This document shows, piece by piece, positions 56,250-63,981 of a DNA stretch of 64,000 bases (its first letter is position 1; the number at the start of each line of letters is the position of its first letter). Below the pieces are notes generated by a model. It did not search any database. It had not been told where the DNA came from and was given only the letters and a program-made list of their open reading frames with translations. Source of the stretch: Candidatus Gastranaerophilales bacterium (lineage in GTDB: Bacteria > Cyanobacteriota > Vampirovibrionia > Gastranaerophilales > Gastranaerophilaceae); assembly GCA_944326685.1 (NCBI GenBank), contig CALVEV010000037.1, positions 180,913-244,912 on the forward strand, read 5' to 3'. Made by a program: the position numbers and the translations under genes.

Positions 56250-57665
56250 ATGCAAGCAATAAAAAATAATACCAATCAATATTTTAACATTTACCCTATT
56301 AATAATTGCAACAGAACTATATCATCTAAAGTTCAATTAAATCCTTCTAATGTAATGTATAGTAGCGGTATTAATTTTAATGGGAAAATTAGTAAAGATA
56401 GTTTTGTTAAAATCATTAGTGAAGACCCAATAAATAAATTAAAGAAATTCTCAGTAAAAGAATATTTAAAATTAACAGAAGGGGAAAAAAATATTTTGCG
56501 TGAAGATTTTAATAAACTTCAAAAATATAATCCTATACATTATCAAGAACTAATAAAGATCCATAACTATGTAGCAAATGTTGTTAAATCTGGTTTAGAT
56601 AAAAGATTTGGAAAAGATAAATATGTAGTAATTCTAATTGGTCGTTCGCTTTCAAGTATTGGAAAAAGTTTAGAAGCAAAGATTGGAGAAAATAATGTTG
56701 TAAATATTCCTTTAAGCAGTGCTTTTAGGTTTTCACCTTCTTCTTCTTCTTCGTGTACTAAAGAAATATATAAAAATATGTTAGATAATATCAAAAATGA
56801 TAAAGGACTAGATAATTTTATAGAATTTTTAGAATCAAAAAAATTAACTAAAAAGGATATAGAATCCTCAAATAAACATTATATTTTAATGGATTACTGT
56901 GCTTCTGGTTTGTCTCTTAAAGGTGCTGAAAAATTGTTCAAATTAGATTTTGTTTGGGGAAATAAAAATAAAAATATACATGCTATAGATATAATTAGAT
57001 ATTTGCAAAATGTAAATAAAAACTATTTTAATACATATAATGAAAAGTTCTCTCCTAAAAGTAATAATATTATTGATAGGCTAGAATATCTTTTATTAGA
57101 ATCAGAGTATAAAGATTATGCAACTATTACGAGATCTGAAAAATTAGAAGATACCATAAAAGCATCAAAAGAACGTTTTGAATTAGATAATATCCCAAGA
57201 GAAACAAAACTAGTTTGGTTTAAATTAATAGATAGTGCATATAATTCTGAAGGCCAAAAATGTTCAATAAAGAAATCAGGTTTGCAAAAGTTAGTTGAAA
57301 ATATAATAAATAAAAAAGAATCAATCAAAACTAAGCTTAATATTTCTAATAAAAAAGAATTAAAATTACCAGAACAAAAAATTGAATTATGGAATGATGA
57401 ATTAAGCCAATATGAAAGTGATTTAAGAGATGATATAAATGAAATTTCTAAAATATTAATCAAAGATGAGTCAAATGAATTGGTAAATTCTCATAAATAT
57501 AAAGATGAAATCAATATTCTTAGAGATACATATAATAAACTTATAAAAATTTATGATAATTCATGTGGTTTTTTTGATGATTCTTACATTGATTCCAAAT
57601 CCAAGCTTCAATATTATAAAATGCGTGCTCAGATACAAGAAATAATGGATAAAATAAATTCTTAG
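56250..57665 (+). CDS. Unknown protein with N-terminal FNG tag and phosphoribosyltransferase-like segments
   Basis: The 471-residue protein has SGINFNGKIS at residues 39-48. A central region reads YVVILIGRSLSSIGKSLE and then HYILMDYCASGLSLKGAEKLF; the second looks like the phosphate-binding loop of type I phosphoribosyltransferases (acidic pair, then S/T-G). This suggests such a fold, but key residues differ and no substrate can be named. The C-terminal 150 residues are charged and helical. No signal peptide and no Shine-Dalgarno sequence are evident. Confidence 0.6.
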   Translation: MQAIKNNTNQYFNIYPINNCNRTISSKVQLNPSNVMYSSGINFNGKISKDSFVKIISEDPINKLKKFSVKEYLKLTEGEKNILREDFNKLQKYNPIHYQELIKIHNYVANVVKSGLDKRFGKDKYVVILIGRSLSSIGKSLEAKIGENNVVNIPLSSAFRFSPSSSSSCTKEIYKNMLDNIKNDKGLDNFIEFLESKKLTKKDIESSNKHYILMDYCASGLSLKGAEKLFKLDFVWGNKNKNIHAIDIIRYLQNVNKNYFNTYNEKFSPKSNNIIDRLEYLLLESEYKDYATITRSEKLEDTIKASKERFELDNIPRETKLVWFKLIDSAYNSEGQKCSIKKSGLQKLVENIINKKESIKTKLNISNKKELKLPEQKIELWNDELSQYESDLRDDINEISKILIKDESNELVNSHKYKDEINILRDTYNKLIKIYDNSCGFFDDSYIDSKSKLQYYKMRAQIQEIMDKINS

Positions 57666-57781
57666 TAAGTATTATAAATAAGAAAATAATATATCTCTAA
57701 ATACTACAAATGTATAATTTGAGAATTTGTTAAATTTCTTAATAAATAGACAAAAATGTTTTTTAGTTTTTTTATATAAAT

Positions 57782-58288
57782 ATGGTTGATATGAATATGA
57801 AAACAAATGCAATGTTACCGGAAATTCCTAAAGAAGTTGGAAAAACTTCAGATGGCAGAATTATTTATGAAACAAAATATCTGAAAACAGGTTCAACTAT
57901 GAAATTTACAATTCCTGAAAATAATCAGGATAAATTTGAAAAGCTTGTTCGTGATATTCATAAAAAATATGATAAATATGGCGAAAATCCTAGCAAGAAA
58001 TTTAAGAAAGCGCTACATACAACGACACTTATTGGTGCGATATTAGGAGGGATTTTAACAGCATCTTTTATTAAAACGAAATCAAAAATTGGAAAATTGG
58101 CAAAAATATTTAGCGGAACATTGGGTGGAGCTGTTGTTTCAAGTATAATATTGGCAAGCTCAATATTATATCCAATGGTAAAATATACAAATGAAATAAA
58201 AAATATGGGATATAAATCATTTGAAGACCATAAAATGGTTAATGAATCAAAAGATGAAGTTAAACCATATACTACTGAAAAGAAATAA
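57782..58288 (+). CDS. Small membrane protein with glycine-zipper segments
   Basis: The 168-residue protein has a soluble N-terminal part, then two hydrophobic segments: TLIGAILGGILTASFI (about 81-96) and GTLGGAVVSSIILASSILYP (about 112-131), both with GxxxG-like small-residue spacing, then a charged tail. It could form a membrane hairpin or oligomer. No family is recognised. The ATG lacks a ribosome site; nearby in-frame ATGs at codons 4 and 6 are alternatives. Confidence 0.55.
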   Translation: MVDMNMKTNAMLPEIPKEVGKTSDGRIIYETKYLKTGSTMKFTIPENNQDKFEKLVRDIHKKYDKYGENPSKKFKKALHTTTLIGAILGGILTASFIKTKSKIGKLAKIFSGTLGGAVVSSIILASSILYPMVKYTNEIKNMGYKSFEDHKMVNESKDEVKPYTTEKK

Positions 58289-58322
58289 TAGCGATAATTA
58301 ATTCTTCGTTATCGTTTGCAAT

Positions 58323-58348
58323 AAAAAAAGAGTCCGAAGACTCTTTTT
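58323..58348 (-). terminator. Terminator downstream of tRNA-Phe
   Basis: On the minus strand GAGTC-TTCG-GACTC forms a stem closed by a C(UUCG)G tetraloop and is followed by a T run. It ends transcription of the tRNA, only a few bases past its CCA end. Confidence 0.85.
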
Positions 58349-58353
58349 AAAAA

Positions 58354-58429
58354 TGGTGCCGCAACTCGGAATTGAACCAAGGACACAGGGATTTTCAGTC
58401 CCTTGCTCTACCAACTGAGCTATTGCGGC
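58354..58429 (-). tRNA. tRNA-Phe (GAA)
   Basis: The minus strand folds as a standard 76-base tRNA: acceptor GCCGCAA paired with TTGCGGC, D arm AGCTCAGTTGGTAGAGC, anticodon arm with GAA in ACTGAAAAT, T arm with GGTTCAATTCC, discriminator A and an encoded CCA. It lies downstream of infC on the same strand. Confidence 0.95.
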
Positions 58430-58443
58430 TTAAATTATTAACT
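58417..58443. repeat. Direct repeat copy 1 (tRNA-Phe 5' end and leader)
   Basis: GAGCTATTGC-GG-CTTAAATTATTAACT recurs at 58511-58537 as GAGCTATTGC-TA-CTTAAATTATTAACT, differing in two of 27 bases. Confidence 0.75.
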
Positions 58444-58449
58444 TGTCAT

Positions 58450-58537
58450 TTGGGTTGTTGCCAGAGCCTTGCTCTACGATTTTTAACCCCGTCGCTCTCG
58501 CTCCTTAATGGAGCTATTGCTACTTAAATTATTAACT
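58450..58537 (-). pseudogene. Degenerate tRNA-like duplicate upstream of tRNA-Phe
   Basis: Read on the minus strand, the stretch opens with the same leader and 5' tRNA sequence as tRNA-Phe (repeat copy 2 at 58511-58537) and later contains the GTAGAGCAAGG of the D-arm/anticodon stem (58467-58477), separated by about 30 unrelated bases. It cannot fold as a tRNA. It looks like a decayed tandem duplicate. Confidence 0.5.
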
Positions 58538-58603
58538 ACGACTAGCTAGTAATTTAACTTCTTTTATTCTACTTGCTGAAAAAAAATAGTCAAGATTTTC
58601 TTT

Positions 58604-59155
58604 CTATACAGGTGCAAGGAATAATGTTACATTTCTACCTTCAAGTTTAGGCGGCTTTTCTACTGCGATTGTATCACCTTTTAAGTCTTCCATAAACTTG
58701 TTAGCTAAATCCATTGCTAATCTTGAATGTTGCATTTCACGACCTCTTAGCATTACAACAATTTTTACTTTATTGCCTTGAGCAATGAATTTATTGATGT
58801 TTTTAATTCTTACTTGATAGTCATGCGTATCTATCTTATAGCGAACTTTTACTTCTTTAATATCAACTGTATGTTGTTTTTTCTTAGCTTCTTTTGCTCT
58901 TTTTTCTAGTTCGTATTTATATTTTCCGTAATCAAGTATTTTTGCAACTGGTGGTGCTTGGTTTGCGCTTACCACTACTAAATCTAAATTTGCTTCTTCA
59001 GCCATAGCTAAAGCTTTTGATGTTAGGACAACTCCGTGATTTTCTCCATTTTCATCTATTAATCTTACTTCTTTTGAACGGATTTTTTCATTTATTAAAA
59101 CTCGGTCTTTATCTTTTCCTCCACGGTTTCCGTATTTGTTATCTTCGTTTACTAT
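58604..59155 (-). CDS. infC: Translation initiation factor IF-3 with AUA start codon
   Basis: IF-3 binds the 30S subunit and checks the start codon-initiator tRNA pairing. The in-frame ATG at 59005 begins only at MAEEANLDLVVVS, cutting off the conserved N-terminal domain. Reading further upstream in frame gives INEKIRSKEVRLIDENGENH, the standard IF-3 N-terminus, back to ATA at 59153-59155, with AAGGAG 8 bases before it and no ATG, GTG or TTG in between that fits. This gives 183 residues, the usual length. A non-AUG start agrees with known infC autoregulation, in which IF-3 rejects its own atypical start codon. The linker and C-terminal domain (VKVRYKIDTHDYQVRI) are intact. rpmI and rplT do not follow. 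Confidence 0.9.
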   Translation of the reverse strand: MVNEDNKYGNRGGKDKDRVLINEKIRSKEVRLIDENGENHGVVLTSKALAMAEEANLDLVVVSANQAPPVAKILDYGKYKYELEKRAKEAKKKQHTVDIKEVKVRYKIDTHDYQVRIKNINKFIAQGNKVKIVVMLRGREMQHSRLAMDLANKFMEDLKGDTIAVEKPPKLEGRNVTLFLAPV

Positions 59156-59163
59156 GGCTTGGT

Positions 59164-59169
59164 CTCCTT
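59164..59169 (-). promoter_or_regulatory. Ribosome binding site that sets the infC AUA start
   Basis: On the minus strand AAGGAG stands 8 bases before ATA. Within the usual distance no other initiation codon is in frame with the conserved IF-3 N-terminus. Confidence 0.7.
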
Positions 59170-59248
59170 TATACTTAATTATACTATCTGTAACGCAAAT
59201 ATAATAACATATTAATCTTTTTTTTGCAAAGTTTTCTTATTATTACGA

Positions 59249-59288
59249 TAAAAAATTAAAACTCCGGAGTTGAAATTTCATCCGGAGT
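59249..59288 (-). terminator. Terminator of the EF-hand gene
   Basis: ACTCCGGA and TCCGGAGT form an 8-base GC-rich stem; on the minus strand it is followed by TTTTAATTTTTTATCG. Confidence 0.75.
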
Positions 59289-59325
59289 ATCATTTTTCCC
59301 AATTAATTACACTAATCCTTCCTTA

Positions 59326-59883
59326 TTATTTATCTTCGTTTATCCATTTGTAAGATAATAAACTGCTTGAAAATTCTTTATCTTCATCGCCATAGAAAAT
59401 AGATGTATTTTTTATCATTTTATTTTCATCTTCTACTTTTCTTTGTTCCATTTTTGATGTTAAATTATATGCTTGGATTTCTCCTGCACTAACCTTTCCA
59501 TCGTGATTTGTATCTATTTCTGTAAAGTGGTTTAAAATTTCACTTTGCATATCTGCGGAAATTCCACTCATCGATCCTAGTTGAGTTAACTGTTGGCGAG
59601 TTAGACCTTGTGAACTCATAAGTGATAATTGTTGTTGCATTTCGTCTGCGCCAATTATACCATCTGAGTTTTTATCAATTGTTCCAAAGTTTTGGGTTAA
59701 ATAGGACGCAAAAGTTGAACCCATAACTCCAGTACTTCTTAAGAAATCTGAATTTCCCATTGATTCTACTAGATTTTGTTGGGTAATACCATCTTTATAT
59801 AAACCTGATAATATTGCAAAACTACTCTGCATACCTGTCTGAATCCCTGTTAATAGGGAACGACCATTTAAATAACTTGACAT
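59326..59883 (-). CDS. Protein with two EF-hand calcium-binding motifs
   Basis: The 185-residue protein has two canonical EF-hand loops: DKNSDGIIGADE (about residues 70-81) and DTNHDGKVSAGE (about 123-134), each with the Asp/Asn/Asp-Gly and terminal Glu that chelate Ca2+. The N-terminal 60 residues are Ser/Gly/Gln-rich with no signal peptide or FKG-type tag. It has its own terminator. Role unknown; calcium sensing or binding is inferred. Confidence 0.8.
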   Translation of the reverse strand: MSSYLNGRSLLTGIQTGMQSSFAILSGLYKDGITQQNLVESMGNSDFLRSTGVMGSTFASYLTQNFGTIDKNSDGIIGADEMQQQLSLMSSQGLTRQQLTQLGSMSGISADMQSEILNHFTEIDTNHDGKVSAGEIQAYNLTSKMEQRKVEDENKMIKNTSIFYGDEDKEFSSSLLSYKWINEDK

Positions 59884-59987
59884 TTGGGGCTCCTATATAT
59901 TTTTACCTACATGATTATATTAATGATTTTTTTTTCTTAATCAACCATTCAATTGTATGATTTCTTATTATTTTCATGCCTGTTCAA

Positions 59988-60022
59988 AAATAGCTAACTG
60001 GGTAATATACATTTGGCTATTT
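59988..60022. promoter_or_regulatory. Inverted repeat upstream of the LuxR-type HTH gene
   Basis: AAATAGCTAA and TTGGCTATTT are reverse complements at 9 of 10 positions, 15 bases apart, ending 40 bases before the start codon. It is a plausible binding site for a dimeric regulator, perhaps the HTH protein itself. Its left half shares the 15-base sequence noted at 16632. Confidence 0.45.
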
Positions 60023-60062
60023 AAGTTATAAATTAAAATTAAGTAATCTTAAGGGGTATCAA

Positions 60063-60254
60063 ATGGAATTAACAGAACGAGAAGTAGAAATATTACGATT
60101 AATGACAGAAGGTTTAAATAATAGGGAAATAGCAGATAAAACTATGATTAGTATCCATACTGTAAAAGCTCATATATGTTCAATATTCACAAAGTTGAAA
60201 GCAAATGGACGTGTAGATGCTTCAGTTAAAGCTGTAAAATTAGGATTAGTGTAA
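60063..60254 (+). CDS. HTH-only LuxR/GerE-type regulator
   Basis: The 63-residue protein is just a LuxR-type DNA-binding domain: LTEREVEILRLMTEGLNN, REIADKTMISIHTVKAH and IFTKLKANGRVDASVKA. No receiver or ligand domain is present. GerE of Bacillus is a comparable stand-alone form. AAGGGG lies 6 bases before the ATG. A terminator follows, so it is monocistronic. It may repress or activate its own promoter through the inverted repeat upstream. Confidence 0.88.
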   Translation: MELTEREVEILRLMTEGLNNREIADKTMISIHTVKAHICSIFTKLKANGRVDASVKAVKLGLV

Positions 60255-60291
60255 TTTGTATTATTAAATATGGAACCTTTTACATTACCCT

Positions 60292-60329
60292 AAAAAAATC
60301 CAACAATTATAATTAATTGTTGGATTTTT
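60292..60329. terminator. Bidirectional terminator between the HTH gene and rpmH
   Basis: AAAAATCCAACAATT and AATTGTTGGATTTTT form a 15-base stem with a 6-base loop, flanked by A and T runs. Confidence 0.9.
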
Positions 60330-60351
60330 AAATTTCTTTTAATTAAAAAGA

Positions 60352-60504
60352 CTAAGCACGTTTTTTAGCAGTGATAGCTAATTTGTGTCTTCCTTTTGCT
60401 CTACGTCTGTTTAAAACTTCTTGTCCGCCAGGAGTAGACATTCTAGCTCTGAAGCCACTAACTTTTTGTCTTTTTATTTTAGTTCCTTCTAGTGTACGTC
60501 TCAT
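60352..60504 (-). CDS. rpmH: Ribosomal protein L34
   Basis: The minus strand encodes a 50-residue basic protein beginning MRRTLEGTKIKRQ and containing GFRARMSTPGGQEVLNRRR and AKGRHKLA, the unmistakable L34 sequence (RTRMaTkgGR-type core, RRaKGRkrL). AGGGA precedes the ATG. rpmH usually lies beside rnpA and dnaA near the origin; here no rnpA follows, and the downstream neighbour is a terminator and the HTH gene. It is divergent from proC. Confidence 0.95.
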   Translation of the reverse strand: MRRTLEGTKIKRQKVSGFRARMSTPGGQEVLNRRRAKGRHKLAITAKKRA

Positions 60505-60593
60505 TTTCTTGTTCCCTTTTTTGCTACTTTATATTATTATGCTAATACATATTATAAGAAACAATAGGAATAGTCAACAAAAGGTTAATTATT

Positions 60594-61400
60594 ATGAACA
60601 AAAAAATTGGATTTATCGGATGCGGAAAAATGGCAAGTGCAATTATAGGCGGGGTTATAAGCTCTAAGTTTGTAAATTCTAGTTTTATAGTTGCATCAGA
60701 AGTTTCTTTAGATGCTGCTAAAGAAAAAAGTGCAAAGTTAGGTATTGAAGTTATAACTGATAATAAAAAGCTTGTAGAGTTATCAGATGTGATTTTCGTT
60801 GCAACAACTCCTAATTATGTAGAGGGTGTTTTAAATGAAATAAAAGAATATGTTACTGCAGATAAATTAGTTGTTTCAATTGCAGCGGGTGTAACAACTA
60901 ATTTTATTCAAAATATTTTGCCTGAATCATCAAGAGTTGTTAGAGTTATGCCTAACACTCCAGCTTTAATAAGGGAAGGTATGAGTGGTATTGCAAGAGG
61001 AAAATGTGCAACAGATTCTGATATAAAATTTGTAGAAGCTTTGTTATCAAACATTGGTAAATGTATTGTCATAGATGAATCTCAAATTGATATTGTTACC
61101 GCAATATCAGGTTCTGGTCCTGCATTTTATTATAAAGTTATTAATGAAATTGCTCGTGCAGGAGAAGCTCTAGGTATGGAATACGAAAAAGCACTTACTT
61201 TAAGTATTCAAACAGCTATTGGTTCTGCAAAAATGCTTTTAAATAGTGATAAATCTGCTGAAGATTTGATCGCATCAGTTGCGACAAAAGGTGGATGTAC
61301 TAGAGTTGGTGTTGATTATATGGATGAAGCTGATACAAAAGATTTATTCTATAATTTAATTGATAAGACTGCAGAAAAGGCAAAAGCTCTTGGAAAATAA
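60594..61400 (+). CDS. proC: Pyrroline-5-carboxylate reductase
   Basis: ProC reduces pyrroline-5-carboxylate to proline. The 268-residue protein has the Rossmann motif GFIGCGKMASAIIGG (residues 5-19), VVRVMPNTPALIREGMS, and ITAISGSGPAFYY. AAAGG lies 6 bases before the ATG. Its end overlaps the probable start of comEC by 11 bases. Confidence 0.96.
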   Translation: MNKKIGFIGCGKMASAIIGGVISSKFVNSSFIVASEVSLDAAKEKSAKLGIEVITDNKKLVELSDVIFVATTPNYVEGVLNEIKEYVTADKLVVSIAAGVTTNFIQNILPESSRVVRVMPNTPALIREGMSGIARGKCATDSDIKFVEALLSNIGKCIVIDESQIDIVTAISGSGPAFYYKVINEIARAGEALGMEYEKALTLSIQTAIGSAKMLLNSDKSAEDLIASVATKGGCTRVGVDYMDEADTKDLFYNLIDKTAEKAKALGK

Positions 61401-63789
61401 TTTTAAGGATAGCTTAAGAGATATTTCACAAAATAAAAACTTTTTAATGTTTATAACCTCAATTATGTATATATTGGGGTTATTTGCATATTTTAATAAT
61501 GACCCTATTATTCTCGGAATGGGAGTTTCTTTTATTCTATTATTTTTATTTTTAAGAGATTGTTTTTCTTATAAAGTTTTGCTTTTATGGCTATTTATGT
61601 TTTATTTTGGTTTTTTTAATGCTCAATTAAGAATCAAAAATTCTGATGAATTATATTCATATGCTCCATTAAAAACAGAAATATCAGGTCAGGTGGTATC
61701 AATACCAAATCTTGCGAAAGGAAATACTTTAAAATTTTTCGTAGAGGTTAATTCTATAAATTTTGATGGGAAAAGAGTTGAAATTCCTCATAATAAAACT
61801 CTTGTAAGTTTAAAGTATGATGGTGATATTAAAAATATGCCATTAATTGGTAATACATATAATATAAAGGGTAAACTTGTTCAGCCTTTTCAATCAACAA
61901 ATCCTTCGCAGTTTAGTTATGGCGATTATTTAAGAAATTTCAAAGCACATACAGTTTTTTATGCCAATTCTAATGATTATTATATAATCCCAGCTCAATT
62001 ATCTTTGAAATGGAAGTTTATTCAAAATTTAAATAATTCAAGAATTGGAATATTAGAATCCCATTCCAAATATTTAAAAAGTCCTAATTTAGAAATATTG
62101 GGTGGAGTTGTATTTGGTGATGACGCGATTGCCCCTCCTGATTATATAAAGACTACTTTTATTAATTCAGGATTACTGCATATTCTTGCAGCTTCAGGGA
62201 TGAATGTTGCATTTATATATGGGTTTTTATATTTCTTTTTAAGAAGATTAAATGTTCCATATAAAATATCTATTATTTTAGGTATTTGTGTTGTAATTTT
62301 ATACTCTCTTATGACAGGGCTTGGACCTTCTGTTATTAGAGCTGCTGTAATGTTGATATTTATATTACTCGGAAAATTAATTGATAGAGATGCTCATAGT
62401 ATTTCATTATTGTCATTTGTTGCATTATTGATGTTATTATATAATCCAGCATTTATTAATGATGTTGGATTTCAGTTATCTTTTATTGTTACATTTGGCT
62501 TATTACTTTCTACTACTGTTGTTATGAACTATATGCCCCAAATACCGGCATGTATTTCTGGTGCTGTAATGATTCCTTTGATTGCTCAAATTTGGGTAAT
62601 TCCTATTCAGATGTTTTATTTTAATACAATAAGTTCATATTCAATATTTGCAAATATTTTGTCTGTTCCTTTTTTATCAGTTATAAGCTTTGGAGGATTT
62701 GTAAGCTCTGTTTTTGCTTTGTTCAACCCAATTGCAGATTTTGTATGTATGGTATTTGATTTTGTATTAAATCCAATGTTGAATATATTGGTTTGGATAT
62801 CTAATTTCTTTGCTAATTTACCTAATTCGTTAATAATAACAACTCATCCATCAATGTTTCAGGTGTTGGTTTATTATGCAATTTTAATGTTATTTGTTTA
62901 TCTGTTAAAAGTTAAATTTGTAGATACAAAGGCTGTAAAAATATTTTGTACATTATTGTTGATTTTAGTTTTATCAATGATAAATATTCCTAATCACAAG
63001 TTAGAAATAATAGCTTTTGATGTTCAAAATGGAGATGCATTTCTATTAAAAACGCCACAGAATAAATATGTAATAATTGATACTGGGAAATCAGGTTATA
63101 ACGGAAGTCCATCTAAAGCTAAGATGATTATTCTAAAATATTTAAAAGATAAAGGTATAAAAAATATTGATTCATTAATAATTACTCACTTTGACAGTGA
63201 TCATGCAGGAGGTGCAGTTGATTTAATAAATGAATTGAAGATACAAAATGTATATGTAAATTCTATTTCAGATGATTCAAAAATAGCCAAAAGAATTTAT
63301 CAAAATAAGAACTATTCACAAATAAAAGAAATTAATACTAAGTATAAAATAATAGATGAAAAAGATTTTTCAATTGAACTTAATAAAGCTAATAATATAC
63401 CTCAAAGTGTTAAAAGTATTGACAATGAGAACTCAATTATTTCTCTTGTAAAATATAATAATTTTTCAATGTTATTTACAGGTGATGCAGGAGTTGTAGC
63501 ATTTGACAAATTAAAATACGACATTCCAAAAGATATAACAGTTTTAAAGGTTGGTCACCATGGAGCTCAGAATGTAGTTAATCCTGAAATGATAGAATAT
63601 TTGAATCCAAAAGTTTCATTAGTTTCAGTTGGAGCAAATGTATATGGGCATCCAAATCCATTAACTTTAAAGTATTTAAAAGATACTCAAATATATAGAA
63701 CTGATGTAAATCATTCTATTAAAATAGTTGTAGATAAAAATAAATACAAAGTATTATGCTACGATTCAAAGGAACATATTTTTAAATAA
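61390..63789 (+). CDS. comEC: ComEC/Rec2-type DNA uptake channel protein
   Basis: ComEC moves single-stranded DNA across the inner membrane in natural transformation. The protein has N-terminal membrane segments, an OB-like region (about 90-170), the multi-pass Competence domain (ILAASGMNVAFIYGFLYF; GLGPSVIRAAVM), and a C-terminal metallo-beta-lactamase domain from about 540 (FDVQNGDAFLL, IDTGKSG, ITHFDSDHAGG, KVGHHGAQN). I place the start at TTG 61390, which has AAAAGG upstream and overlaps proC; an upstream in-frame TTG at 61360 and Met at 61447 are alternatives. The HxDxDH metal motif is complete. Confidence 0.9.
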   Translation: MENNFKDSLRDISQNKNFLMFITSIMYILGLFAYFNNDPIILGMGVSFILLFLFLRDCFSYKVLLLWLFMFYFGFFNAQLRIKNSDELYSYAPLKTEISGQVVSIPNLAKGNTLKFFVEVNSINFDGKRVEIPHNKTLVSLKYDGDIKNMPLIGNTYNIKGKLVQPFQSTNPSQFSYGDYLRNFKAHTVFYANSNDYYIIPAQLSLKWKFIQNLNNSRIGILESHSKYLKSPNLEILGGVVFGDDAIAPPDYIKTTFINSGLLHILAASGMNVAFIYGFLYFFLRRLNVPYKISIILGICVVILYSLMTGLGPSVIRAAVMLIFILLGKLIDRDAHSISLLSFVALLMLLYNPAFINDVGFQLSFIVTFGLLLSTTVVMNYMPQIPACISGAVMIPLIAQIWVIPIQMFYFNTISSYSIFANILSVPFLSVISFGGFVSSVFALFNPIADFVCMVFDFVLNPMLNILVWISNFFANLPNSLIITTHPSMFQVLVYYAILMLFVYLLKVKFVDTKAVKIFCTLLLILVLSMINIPNHKLEIIAFDVQNGDAFLLKTPQNKYVIIDTGKSGYNGSPSKAKMIILKYLKDKGIKNIDSLIITHFDSDHAGGAVDLINELKIQNVYVNSISDDSKIAKRIYQNKNYSQIKEINTKYKIIDEKDFSIELNKANNIPQSVKSIDNENSIISLVKYNNFSMLFTGDAGVVAFDKLKYDIPKDITVLKVGHHGAQNVVNPEMIEYLNPKVSLVSVGANVYGHPNPLTLKYLKDTQIYRTDVNHSIKIVVDKNKYKVLCYDSKEHIFK

Positions 63790-63892
63790 TCCGTACAAAT
63801 AGATTGTGTAAATTTTTTGTAATATTTTATTGTATATAATAAATATATAATATAGAATAATTGTGTATATATAACTATCACTTTTAAGACCT

Positions 63893-63900
63893 AGGGATAA
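63893..63900 (+). promoter_or_regulatory. Possible flagellar sigma-28 -10 element
   Basis: AGGGATAA resembles the second half of the sigma-28 -10 box (GCCGATAA) and lies about 80 bases before the apparent flagellin start. A convincing -35 TAAA at the right distance is not seen, so this is weak. Confidence 0.2.
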
Positions 63901-63981
63901 AATATTGTTGTATTCAAAAGGATTCGAATTACAATTGTTTATTTTTAGTGCAATTACTTCACAAGAAAGTGAGGTGATATT

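Noticed and set aside
23959..57742. Recurring ATTTCTTAA sequence in intergenic regions (23959, 44029, 51289, 57734)
   Set aside because: In DNA this rich in A and T several copies of such a nonamer are expected by chance, and its orientation to the genes is inconsistent.
60371..60667. Plus-strand 98-codon frame
   Set aside because: It is antisense to rpmH and overlaps the proC start; rpmH is certain.
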